NCBI GenBank assembly: GCA_964388595.1
Contig: CAYMAX010000023.1
Location: 1 to 22,986, forward strand
Direction of reading: 5' to 3'
DNA from: CAYMAX01 sp964388595
Lineage (GTDB): Bacteria > Bacteroidota > Bacteroidia > Bacteroidales > UBA932
DNA length: 22,986 bases
The position numbers were made by a program, and so were the translations under genes. How positions within the stretch are numbered: position 1 is the first letter of the stretch; every line of letters starts with the position of its first letter. This document shows positions 1-6,485 of the stretch, in pieces. Below the pieces are notes generated by a model. That model was not told where the DNA came from. It saw nothing but the letters and a program-made list of their open reading frames with translations, and made no database searches.

Positions 1-182
1 ATGATACCTCCCTGAGGCTTCTTGGAATTGGGTTTGGTATGTTTGCTCCCCATATTGATGCCTTCGACGATGGCACGGTCTTTCTTTGCGAGAACCTCGA
101 GAACTTTTCCGGATTTACCTTTATCATTCCCGGCATTCACATAGACTGTGTCACCTTTCTTAATATGTAATTTCTTATTCAT
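1..182 (-). CDS. rplX: 50S ribosomal protein L24, partial (3' end beyond window)
   Basis: Too short for a complete gene here: the frame opens at ATG 182-180 and runs off the left edge after about 60 codons. The translation begins MNKKLHIKKGDTVYVNAG and continues with a KGKSGKV stretch, the KOW-type fold typical of the N-terminal half of L24. L24 binds 23S rRNA early in assembly of the large subunit. It is 19 nt downstream of rplN on the same strand, in the usual spc-cluster order, so it is co-transcribed with the genes from rplP onward. Confidence 0.93.
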   Translation of the reverse strand, partial: MNKKLHIKKGDTVYVNAGNDKGKSGKVLEVLAKKDRAIVEGINMGSKHTKPNSKKPQGGI

Positions 183-201
183 ATCTGTACTCCTTTATAT
201 A

Positions 202-567
202 TTATAATACTTCGGGTGCCAAAGAGACAATCTTCATAAAATTTTCACGAAGTTCTCTGGCTACCGGGCCGAAGATACGTGTACCGCGGACTTCATCCTG
301 ACTATTCAGAAGCACACAGGCATTATCATCGAAACGAATATAAGAACCGTCCTGACGACGAATTTCTTTCTTGGTGCGGACAACAACGGCTTTTGATACC
401 GATCCCTTTTTGGCTTCTCCACCGGGGATGGCGGTTTTGACGGCGACAACGATTTTGTCACCTACCTGAGCATAACGACGGCGGGTACCTCCAAGTACAC
501 GGATGCAAAGAACTTCTTTGGCACCGCTGTTGTCAGCTACTAATAAACGTGATTCTTGTTGTATCAT
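202..567 (-). CDS. rplN: 50S ribosomal protein L14
   Basis: The protein is 121 aa, the normal length for L14, and opens MIQQESRLLVADNSGAKEVL with the conserved L14 signature around residues 8-30 and a GTRIFGPVARELR segment near the C-terminus. L14 sits at the interface of the large subunit, near the factor-binding region and bridge to 16S rRNA. It lies between rpsQ (2-nt gap) and rplX (19-nt gap), the universal gene order. Nothing is unusual in length or sequence. Confidence 0.98.
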   Translation of the reverse strand: MIQQESRLLVADNSGAKEVLCIRVLGGTRRRYAQVGDKIVVAVKTAIPGGEAKKGSVSKAVVVRTKKEIRRQDGSYIRFDDNACVLLNSQDEVRGTRIFGPVARELRENFMKIVSLAPEVL

Positions 568-569
568 AG

Positions 570-824
570 CTATTTAACTTTTTCTACGATTTCTACTAAT
601 CTCCAGCATTTGGTCTTGCTCAAAGGGCGAGTCTCCATAATGCGGACTTTATCTCCCTCGCTGCACTCGTTTTTATCATCTTGTGCCACGAGCTTTGTGG
701 TCTTGTTTACGAACTTGCCGTAAATGGGGTGTTTAACTTTTCTTTTGACAGCTACTATGATAGATTTATCCATCTTGTTGCTTACCACAACCCCTGTCCT
801 TTCTTTGCGTAAATTTCTTTCCAT
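570..824 (-). CDS. rpsQ: 30S ribosomal protein S17
   Basis: The 84-aa product carries the S17 OB-fold pattern: RKERTGVVVSNKMDKSIIV near the N-terminus and a GDKVRIMETRPLSKTKCW segment at about residues 57-74, matching the family signature. S17 binds 16S rRNA as a primary assembly protein. It is packed 3 nt after rpmC and 2 nt before rplN, indicating one transcript and probable translational coupling. Confidence 0.98.
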   Translation of the reverse strand: MERNLRKERTGVVVSNKMDKSIIVAVKRKVKHPIYGKFVNKTTKLVAQDDKNECSEGDKVRIMETRPLSKTKCWRLVEIVEKVK

Positions 825-827
825 AAA

Positions 828-1031
828 CTACTTTTCAGTTTTGGTTTTTTCGATTTCTGCCAAAATAGTCATCATACGTGCTATATCCTTTTTGGCCTTC
901 TTTATCTTTGAAGTATCATCCAATGGGGAGATAATATGATTCAATCTGGTCTGCACCAAATTAGCTTTCTCTGTCTCGATACGCTCGCGCAGATCTTTTT
1001 CTGCCATTTCGCGAATTTCACTTGTCTTCAT
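828..1031 (-). CDS. rpmC: 50S ribosomal protein L29
   Basis: This small (67 aa) helical protein opens MKTSEIREMAEKDLRERI and has the two-helix coiled pattern of L29 with a KIKKAKKDIARMMTI segment in the second half. L29 lies at the polypeptide exit tunnel next to L23. Length and position between rplP and rpsQ match the family. Gaps are 17 nt from rplP and 3 nt to rpsQ. Confidence 0.96.
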   Translation of the reverse strand: MKTSEIREMAEKDLRERIETEKANLVQTRLNHIISPLDDTSKIKKAKKDIARMMTILAEIEKTKTEK

Positions 1032-1048
1032 TTGTCTTCTCCATTAAA

Positions 1049-1471
1049 TTATTGTTCAACATAATCTCTACGTACTACAAACTTCGTAGTGACAGGAAGT
1101 TTCTGTGCTCCAAGGCGAAGAGCTTCTTTGGCAACTGCCAAGGGCACTCCTTCGGCTTCGATCAACATACGTCCCGGGGTAATAGGTGCAACAAATCCTT
1201 CGGGATTACCTTTACCTTTACCTTGACGTACTTCAGCGGGTTTTCTTGTGAAAGGTTTGTCAGGGAAGACGCGAATCCAGATTTGTCCCTCACGTTTCAT
1301 ATAACGCACTACTGCCTGACGTGCAGCTTCTATCTGCTGACCTGTGAGCCAGCAAGACTCCATGGTTTTGATACCGAAAGATCCGAAAGAAAGTTCTGCT
1401 CCTCTGTGAGCTTTTCCCTTCATTCTACCTTTTTGCTGCCTTCTAAACTTTGTTTTCTTTGGTTGTAACAT
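1049..1471 (-). CDS. rplP: 50S ribosomal protein L16
   Basis: The 140-aa product starts MLQPKKTKFRRQQKGRMKGK and contains the L16 core, including a KPAEVRQGKGKGNPEGFVAP segment at about residues 77-96 and an ITPGRMLIE motif. L16 helps position the A-site tRNA and is a late assembly protein. It is the first gene of the visible ribosomal cluster. In the standard S10 operon rpsC directly precedes rplP; here the upstream neighbour is an unrelated radical-SAM gene, and a consensus promoter lies 80-110 nt before the start. The start ATG has no Shine-Dalgarno sequence, as usual in Bacteroidota. Confidence 0.98.
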   Translation of the reverse strand: MLQPKKTKFRRQQKGRMKGKAHRGAELSFGSFGIKTMESCWLTGQQIEAARQAVVRYMKREGQIWIRVFPDKPFTRKPAEVRQGKGKGNPEGFVAPITPGRMLIEAEGVPLAVAKEALRLGAQKLPVTTKFVVRRDYVEQ

Positions 1472-1513
1472 TGTTTTATACAGTTAACTGATTATCAATA
1501 AGTGTCTCATTAT

Positions 1514-1551
1514 CAACCGTCTGGGCATAATTACCCTTTTTAGACGGGTTG
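1514..1551 (-). promoter_or_regulatory. Inverted repeat / 5'-leader stem-loop of the rplP operon
   Basis: On the minus strand the arms CAACC-C-GTCT (1551-1542) and AGACGGTTG (1522-1514) pair with one bulged C. Inside them GGGT (1536-1533) pairs with GCCC (1526-1523) around a six-base loop AATTAT. Five A residues (1541-1537) bulge out on the 5' side only. The predicted transcription start falls at about 1545-1547, so the GTCT/AGAC plus GGGT/GCCC part would form a hairpin at the very 5' end of the mRNA; the outer pairs lie at or before the start. It could be an r-protein feedback site, a 5' stabiliser, or a DNA operator. Function is inferred only. Confidence 0.5.
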
Positions 1552-1582
1552 CAAAGGTATTACAAAAAAACTAATTACCAAA
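1552..1582 (-). promoter_or_regulatory. Consensus Bacteroidetes promoter of the rplP ribosomal cluster
   Basis: Read on the minus strand, TTTG (1582-1579) is followed after exactly 19 nt by TACCTTTG (1559-1552). This fits the known Bacteroidetes primary-sigma consensus TTTG-N19-21-TAnnTTTG perfectly. Expected transcription start is about 1545-1547, giving a 5' leader of roughly 75 nt before rplP. The sequence around it is AT-rich. Confidence 0.85.
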
Positions 1583-1667
1583 TAATTTATTACTTTTTTT
1601 GCAATATTTTCGACCGAGAAATCTGAAAGTTAAATGCACTAATTTCAATTACTTACGAAAAACAAAG

Positions 1668-1693
1668 AAAAATCATTTTAGTCCTTTTGGACC
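1668..1693 (-). terminator. Weak candidate terminator after the activase gene
   Basis: On the minus strand, 11 nt past the activase stop codon, GGTCC-AAAA-GGACT can fold (1693-1680; 4 Watson-Crick pairs plus one wobble) and is followed by an A/T-rich stretch including a short T run. It is weak, but it would separate the activase transcript from the rplP promoter. It could equally be chance. Confidence 0.35.
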
Positions 1694-1703
1694 GCTTTTA
1701 TCT

Positions 1704-2624
1704 TCACTTCCAATCAAAGCAAGATTTGCACCATTGCATTTCTTCTGCCGTCGGTTCGCGCATCGACAGATTTTGAGGATTGTACATGGTACCCAAGCGT
1801 GAGTGTTTACCCTTGGCAATGTCATGATAGGGAAGGAGTTCTACGAGTGGACGAGCTCCTGTAGATTTTAAGAAATCGGCTGAATCCCTCATGTTTTTTT
1901 CATCTGCATTAATCCCCTCTATCAGAGGAATACGAATAATGAACGGAATATGATTTTCTGCAAGAAGACGAATATTTGCAAGAATCCTATCATTCGGCAC
2001 TCCGCAATATTCGCGATGCTTCGCAGAATCCATCATTTTCAGGTCAACAAGAAAAAGATCGCAGCGCCGTGCCACCTCCATAACAAGCTGAGGGTCTGCA
2101 AAAAGAGTAGTATCTACTGCTCTATGAATCCCTCTTTTGCCGCACTCCTCGAGGAGAGGGAAGAGCTTCTCTCCCTGGAGCAGAGGCTCTCCTCCGCAGA
2201 GGGTAACCCCTCCTCCGGAAGATTCGAAGAAGGGTCTCTCTTTCTCAATTTCCTCCATAAGTTGTGGCAGCGAATAGTATTTCAGCGCCATCTCCATAGC
2301 ATTGGTAGGACAAACCGAAGCGCACTCTCCGCAAGAGACGCATTTGGAAGTGTCTGTGACTATCCCCCTCCCTTTTTCTTCTTTCAGAGCATGGTGCTTA
2401 CAAGCCTTGATACAACTTCGACAGGCAATACATTTGGACAATGTGTACATCTTGGTCTGACGAGGCGATATCCCCTCAGGGTTGTGGCACCAGGGACAAT
2501 GGAGAGGGCATCCTTTGAAGAAAATGGTAATACGAATGCCCGGACCATCGTTGATGGAATAGCGTTTGATGTCGAAAACAGGCAAAAGCTGTTTCTGACT
2601 TAAAGTGTTATTAGAAGCAGGCAT
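1704..2624 (-). CDS. Glycyl-radical enzyme activase (radical SAM, HypD-activating enzyme)
   Basis: This 306-aa enzyme would install the glycyl radical on its partner by reductive cleavage of S-adenosylmethionine. The radical-SAM CX3CX2C motif is at C39, C43 and C46 within FFKGCPLHCPWCHNPE. Two ferredoxin-type 4Fe-4S motifs follow (C65/C68/C71/C75 and C95/C98/C101/C105), the insert typical of activases for dehydratase- and decarboxylase-type glycyl-radical enzymes and absent from classical PflA. The GGE SAM-binding motif is at residues 144-146. The start overlaps the end of the hypD-like gene by 14 nt, implying translational coupling and a dedicated pair. The substrate protein is inferred from this linkage. 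Confidence 0.93.
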   Translation of the reverse strand: MPASNNTLSQKQLLPVFDIKRYSINDGPGIRITIFFKGCPLHCPWCHNPEGISPRQTKMYTLSKCIACRSCIKACKHHALKEEKGRGIVTDTSKCVSCGECASVCPTNAMEMALKYYSLPQLMEEIEKERPFFESSGGGVTLCGGEPLLQGEKLFPLLEECGKRGIHRAVDTTLFADPQLVMEVARRCDLFLVDLKMMDSAKHREYCGVPNDRILANIRLLAENHIPFIIRIPLIEGINADEKNMRDSADFLKSTGARPLVELLPYHDIAKGKHSRLGTMYNPQNLSMREPTAEEMQWCKSCFDWK

Positions 2625-5010
2625 TCTGGGTACGTTCTATGATTTCTTCTTGATAATCGGAATTCATATCATTGAAATAATCGCTGTATCCTGCCATTCT
2701 CACCATAAGGTCCCGATAATCTTCAGGACGTTTTTGAGCTGCGCGAAGAGTGGCGGTATCGACTATGTTGAATTGGATATGATGACCTCCGAGACGGAAA
2801 TAAGTTCTTATCAGTTGTCCCAACTTGGTGATATCTGCATCCTTGCGGAGTAATTGCGGAATAAAACGCTGGTTGAGTAGTGTGCCGCCTGACAAGGTCT
2901 GATTGAGCTTGCCGAGAGACTTCACTACTGATGTAGGTCCGTGAGTATCATAGCCTTGAGAAGGAGATGTACCGTCAGAGATGGGACGCGTTGCAAGTCT
3001 TCCATTGGGAGTGGCCCCCATCACCTTGCCAAAATAGACGTGACAGGTGGTCGAAAGCATATTCATGTGGTAGCAGGAACCTTTGATGTTGGGTTTGCCA
3101 TCGATAGAGTGAAACAGGTCGTTATATACTCTCACAGCTATGTCGTCTGCATAAGAATCATCATTGCCAAAAAAAGGAGTGTGGTTGATAATATATTGGC
3201 GTTCCACTTCATGACCGCGGAAATTGTGGGAGACCATGCCGAGCAGTTGGTCCATGGTAAATCTCTTCTCATCATAGACTTGCTTTTTGAGAGTAGAGAA
3301 GGAATCGGTCACTGTGCCCAGTCCGGTACATTGTATGTAATTGGTGTTGTAGCGCGGACCTCCGTCATAATAATCGCGTCCTCTCTTTATGCAGTCCTCT
3401 ATAAGTACCGAAAGGAAGGTGGCAGGTGCATATTTGGAAAACATCCTGTCAATATAATTATTGACCATTATCTTCTGAAGAACGATGTAATTCAATTGTT
3501 TTAGAAATGCGCTGTAGAGTTCTTCAAATGTCTTGAAAGTGCGCGGGTCTCCGGTGTGAATGCTGACTTGTTTGCCATTCACGGGGTCTTTCCCATCGTT
3601 GAGGGTGACTTCGAGAATCTTGGGGACATTGAGATAACCTGTGAGCAGATAGGCCTCTTTGCCAAATGCTCCCACTTCGATACATCCGCTGCATCCCCCC
3701 TCTCTGGCATCTTCAAGTGATTTCCCCTGACGCACGAGTTCTTTGACATAAACATCCGGGTTGAATACTGACGGATAGCCGTATCCCAATCTGATAGTCT
3801 TGCAGGCAGTCTCCAGAAACTTATCCGAGGTCTTCTCGCTGATATGCACCGAACACCCCGGCTGCAGAATGTGAAGTTCTCCCAACACTTCCAGAATAAT
3901 ATAGGACACTTCATTCTCTCCGCTGCTTCCGTCTCTCTTTACGCCGGCCAGATTGATATTGGTAAAATCATTGTATGTGCCACTCTCTTTGGCAGTAATA
4001 CCTACTTTGGGAGGTGCTGGGTGATTATTGACCTTTATCCAGAAACAGGAGATGTACTCTTTGGCTTGCTCACGGGTGAGGGTGCCGGCAGCTATTTCTT
4101 TCTCATAAAATGGCGCAAGGTGCTGGTCAAAATGCCCAGGATTCATGGCATCCCAACCATTGAGCTCGAGTATGGTCCCCAGGTGACAAAACCAATACAT
4201 CTGGATAGCTTCACGAAAAGTCTGAGGAGCATTGGCAGGGACTCTGCGACACACTGCTGCTATCTCTTTGAGCTCCTTTATACGACGACGGGAGTCTTCA
4301 ATATTTTTAGATTTCTTCGATTGGATTTCGGACTCAAGTTTTTTAATCTGCCTTTCAGCCTCCAACGAATGACGTTCACCCAATAGGATGAGTGCATCAC
4401 AAGAGATAGACATCGCTTGAAGTTCCTGCTGACGGTCAGTCGCTTCGGGGTCGTTGAGAAAATCAATCTTGTCGAGTTCCTGACTTATTTGCTTTTTGAA
4501 ATCATTCAGTCCCATCCGGTACATCGTGCCATCAAGTGCTGTATGTCCGGGGGCACGTTGTTCCATAAATTCTGTAAAAAGCCCCGATTCGTAAAGGAGC
4601 TTCCATGAGGAGGGAACATGATTAAAAATCCTCTCTCTCTGTGTCCTGCCCTTCCAAAACGGAATCACTTCTTTCTGATATCTGTCAATATCTCTGCTAC
4701 TTATATAGTAGTGCTGCAATTCTCTATCTCTTAGTACTTTGAAGTCTTGCACCGAGTGGCAGGTCAGTTCGGGGAATGTGGGTACTGCTTTTGGTTTGGG
4801 TCCCCTCTCTCCCACTATCAGTTCATCATCTCCGATATATATTTTCTTTTTGCGACAGAGTTCGTAGAAATTCATCGCACGAAGGACGGGAATGGAGTAT
4901 TTCCCTTCTGCTTTTTTATAAAATGCGGTCTCTATCAATGCCCTCTCGATGCTTAGAGAAGGTTCTGTGTTGATGGAGCGTTCACGTAATCTTGCTATTC
5001 TTTCATTCAT
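2611..5010 (-). CDS. hypD: Glycyl-radical enzyme, trans-4-hydroxy-L-proline dehydratase (HypD) type
   Basis: A full-length 799-aa glycyl-radical enzyme (not the hydrogenase-maturation HypD of the same name). The radical site is G774 in VRMAGYSDYF; the thiyl cysteine is C443 with E445 in GGCSGCIEVG. Pyruvate formate-lyase has adjacent cysteines, so it is excluded. From memory of the C. difficile HypD structure, substrate contacts H160, F152, D278, S334, D339, C434, E436, Y450 and T645 align with H156, F148, D287, S343, D348, C443, E445, Y459 and T654 here, with a constant offset from D287 on. That predicts dehydration of trans-4-hydroxyproline to pyrroline-5-carboxylate. Arylacetate decarboxylases share C-x-E but are longer. 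No P5C reductase (proC) is nearby. An activase overlaps its 3' end. Confidence 0.85.
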   Translation of the reverse strand: MNERIARLRERSINTEPSLSIERALIETAFYKKAEGKYSIPVLRAMNFYELCRKKKIYIGDDELIVGERGPKPKAVPTFPELTCHSVQDFKVLRDRELQHYYISSRDIDRYQKEVIPFWKGRTQRERIFNHVPSSWKLLYESGLFTEFMEQRAPGHTALDGTMYRMGLNDFKKQISQELDKIDFLNDPEATDRQQELQAMSISCDALILLGERHSLEAERQIKKLESEIQSKKSKNIEDSRRRIKELKEIAAVCRRVPANAPQTFREAIQMYWFCHLGTILELNGWDAMNPGHFDQHLAPFYEKEIAAGTLTREQAKEYISCFWIKVNNHPAPPKVGITAKESGTYNDFTNINLAGVKRDGSSGENEVSYIILEVLGELHILQPGCSVHISEKTSDKFLETACKTIRLGYGYPSVFNPDVYVKELVRQGKSLEDAREGGCSGCIEVGAFGKEAYLLTGYLNVPKILEVTLNDGKDPVNGKQVSIHTGDPRTFKTFEELYSAFLKQLNYIVLQKIMVNNYIDRMFSKYAPATFLSVLIEDCIKRGRDYYDGGPRYNTNYIQCTGLGTVTDSFSTLKKQVYDEKRFTMDQLLGMVSHNFRGHEVERQYIINHTPFFGNDDSYADDIAVRVYNDLFHSIDGKPNIKGSCYHMNMLSTTCHVYFGKVMGATPNGRLATRPISDGTSPSQGYDTHGPTSVVKSLGKLNQTLSGGTLLNQRFIPQLLRKDADITKLGQLIRTYFRLGGHHIQFNIVDTATLRAAQKRPEDYRDLMVRMAGYSDYFNDMNSDYQEEIIERTQNACF

Positions 5011-5186
5011 ATTTTTGACTTTTTAATAATTCGAATTAATATTATAAACAGAGACAGTACCACACAATACGTGCAGCCTGCAATAGGAAGAAAAGAAGAA
5101 TATTTAGCTAATAATGCAGCAGAACAAGCCCCGACCAGGTTTGTGAAAAAGATTGACTATATAACTATATCTCTGCATATTCACTG

Positions 5187-5194
5187 CAAATGTA
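5187..5194 (-). promoter_or_regulatory. Candidate -7 box for hypD
   Basis: The minus strand reads TACATTTG, a full match to TAnnTTTG. No TTTG is found 19-21 nt upstream, so the site is supported by the -7 element and its position in the divergent gap only. Confidence 0.4.
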
Positions 5195-5214
5195 AAAAAG
5201 TTTTCTTTCTTTTA

Positions 5215-5222
5215 TATCTTTG
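5215..5222 (+). promoter_or_regulatory. Candidate -7 box immediately before the DUF4294 start
   Basis: TATCTTTG matches TAnnTTTG, with only 5 nt between its last base and the ATG at 5228. No matching -33 element is evident. If it is used, transcription would begin at or next to the start codon and the mRNA would be leaderless. Confidence 0.45.
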
Positions 5223-5227
5223 CCTCC

Positions 5228-5896
5228 ATGAAAAGGGTTATTTTCCTCTATTTATTATCTCTTATCTCTCTTTGCGCCAAGTCACAAGATGAAGAACATG
5301 GGTCTGTTATGAGGTATATCATCGAAGGGAAAGATACCACATATATCGACGATTTGCCTCCTGCATACAAATTCTCCAAGCCTCCAAAGGGGAAAAAAGG
5401 AAAACAATGGAGACAATATTACCGTCTGGTCCACAATTTTGCAAAAACATACCCCTATGCACTTCTGGCCAAAGAGAAAGTGGGGGAAGCCAATGATTAT
5501 CTCGAAACGCATAATCTTTCAAAACGCGAACGTGAAAGATATATCAATAAGTTTCAAGATGACCTTTTCGATACTTTCGAGAAGCCTCTCAGAGACCTCA
5601 CTTACTCTCAGGGAAGACTCCTTCTGCGGCTTATCGACAGAGAGACAGGACTTACTTCCTATTACATCGTTCGCAACTTCAAAGGGAGAGCAGCTGCAGG
5701 CTTTTGGCAGGCAATAGCCAAAATTTTCGATTCAGATATGAAAAAACCTTATGACCGCTTCAATGACGACAAGCAGACAGAAGAATTGGTGCAAATCTAT
5801 CAGAAAGGGGAATTCAATTATTTTTACGCCTCAATATTCGGTCGTCGTCCTCCTCAACCGGTACAAAGAGCCAAATGCGACTATCCTCAATATTGA
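5228..5896 (+). CDS. DUF4294 family protein, secreted
   Basis: The 222-aa product opens with a clear signal peptide (MKRVIFLYLLSLISLCAKSQ, cleavage likely after about residue 19-20, no lipobox cysteine). The mature part is highly charged and helical, with KPPKGKKGKQWRQYYRLVHNFAKTYPYA and a DLTYSQGRLLLRLIDRETG segment that I recognise as DUF4294, a Bacteroidota-only family of unknown function. It is divergent from hypD and convergent with the FGE-like gene, with only 3 nt between stop codons, so it is probably transcribed alone. Conservation with these flanking genes is not something I can judge here. Confidence 0.85.
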   Translation: MKRVIFLYLLSLISLCAKSQDEEHGSVMRYIIEGKDTTYIDDLPPAYKFSKPPKGKKGKQWRQYYRLVHNFAKTYPYALLAKEKVGEANDYLETHNLSKRERERYINKFQDDLFDTFEKPLRDLTYSQGRLLLRLIDRETGLTSYYIVRNFKGRAAAGFWQAIAKIFDSDMKKPYDRFNDDKQTEELVQIYQKGEFNYFYASIFGRRPPQPVQRAKCDYPQY

Positions 5897-5899
5897 CCC

Positions 5900-6478
5900 T
5901 TAGAGGGCAAGCCTGAACCCGTAACACGATTTTTTATTGGAATGGAAGGCATAAAACCTGTTGGAGACACGGCAATATTCAGAACTNNNNNNNNNNNNNN
6001 NNNNNNNNNNNNNNNNNNNNNNNNNNNNNNNNNNNNNNNNNNNNNNNNNNNNNNNNNNNNNNNNNNNNNNNNNNNNNNNNNNNNNNCTGTTAACTCCACC
6101 TCTTGCAGCATATTCCCACTCTGCCTCAGTGGGAAGTCTGTATTTCTTCCCCGTTTTCTTATTGAGCTTGGTAATAAACACCTGAATATCGTCCCAGCTG
6201 ACATTGTCCACAGGAAGATATTCCCCTTTGAATACACTCGGATTGGAGTCCATCACTTCTTCCCATTCTTTCTGAGTGACCTCATAACGTCCTATCTGAT
6301 AATCATCCAGGAAGACATCGTGAACTGGAAGTTCGTCATCTTCCACATTGACTACTTGAGTGATAGTATTACCCATAGAGAATAGGCCCCCTTTTACTGA
6401 GACCATCTCTATAACTTGTGCTTTTATGGAAAAGCAGAAAGCGAGCAAAAAAATAAAAATGGAAAAAATATGTTTCAT
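5900..6478 (-). CDS. Formylglycine-generating-enzyme (SUMF1)-like secreted protein, interrupted by an assembly gap
   Basis: The start at 6478 is chosen because it opens a good signal peptide (MKHIFSIFIFLLAFCFSIKAQ) and lies 7 nt after the lpxH stop; the longer open frame upstream overlaps lpxH. The mature protein shows the FGE-sulfatase pattern: VKGGLFSMG, IGRYEVTQKEWEEVM, LPVDNVSWDDIQVFI and YRLPTEAEWEYAARGG. After the N run it resumes with YCRVSNRFYAFHSNKKSCYGFRLAL, the usual C-terminal end. The central segment (normally including a GNVWEW motif) is lost in the gap. Single-domain members without a sulfatase neighbour are common in Bacteroidota; most are probably not true formylglycine generators, so substrate and role are unknown. 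It is the last gene of the ftsX operon. Confidence 0.88.
   Translation of the reverse strand: MKHIFSIFIFLLAFCFSIKAQVIEMVSVKGGLFSMGNTITQVVNVEDDELPVHDVFLDDYQIGRYEVTQKEWEEVMDSNPSVFKGEYLPVDNVSWDDIQVFITKLNKKTGKKYRLPTEAEWEYAARGGVNXXXXXXXXXXXXXXXXXXXXXXXXXXXXXXXXXXSSEYCRVSNRFYAFHSNKKSCYGFRLAL
5987..6086. other. Assembly gap (100 N)
   Basis: There are exactly 100 consecutive N, a conventional placeholder for a gap of unknown size. It falls inside the FGE-like gene. Comparing both flanks with the family suggests that more than 100 nt is missing. Confidence 0.99.
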
Positions 6479-6485
6479 AAGAGAA

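Larger units (their letters stand above)
5011..5227. other. Divergent intergenic region between hypD and DUF4294
   Basis: This is a 217-nt AT-rich gap between oppositely transcribed genes. It holds two back-to-back -7-like boxes near its right end (listed separately). If the minus-strand box is real, hypD would have a leader of about 170 nt. I see no recognisable riboswitch, T-box or strong hairpin in that leader, only weak AT-rich repeats such as CTATATAA / CTATATC around 5157-5171. Confidence 0.6.

Noticed and set aside
1950..2603. 217-codon open frame on the plus strand
   Set aside because: It lies wholly inside the radical-SAM activase on the opposite strand, which has clear cysteine motifs; the plus-strand translation resembles no family.
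2941..4386. Long plus-strand open frames of 187 and 180 codons
   Set aside because: Both are antisense to the glycyl-radical enzyme, whose full-length motifs are unambiguous. They are shadow frames.
2611..5010. Pyruvate formate-lyase or choline/glycerol-type identity for the glycyl-radical enzyme
   Set aside because: PFL needs adjacent cysteines, absent here, and choline/glycerol enzymes as I recall carry a GCVEP motif; this one has SGCIEVG and HypD-like contacts.
5897..5907. CCCT-TAG-AGGG hairpin at the convergent stops of DUF4294 and the FGE-like gene
   Set aside because: Only 4 pairs and no T run on either strand, so not credible as a terminator.
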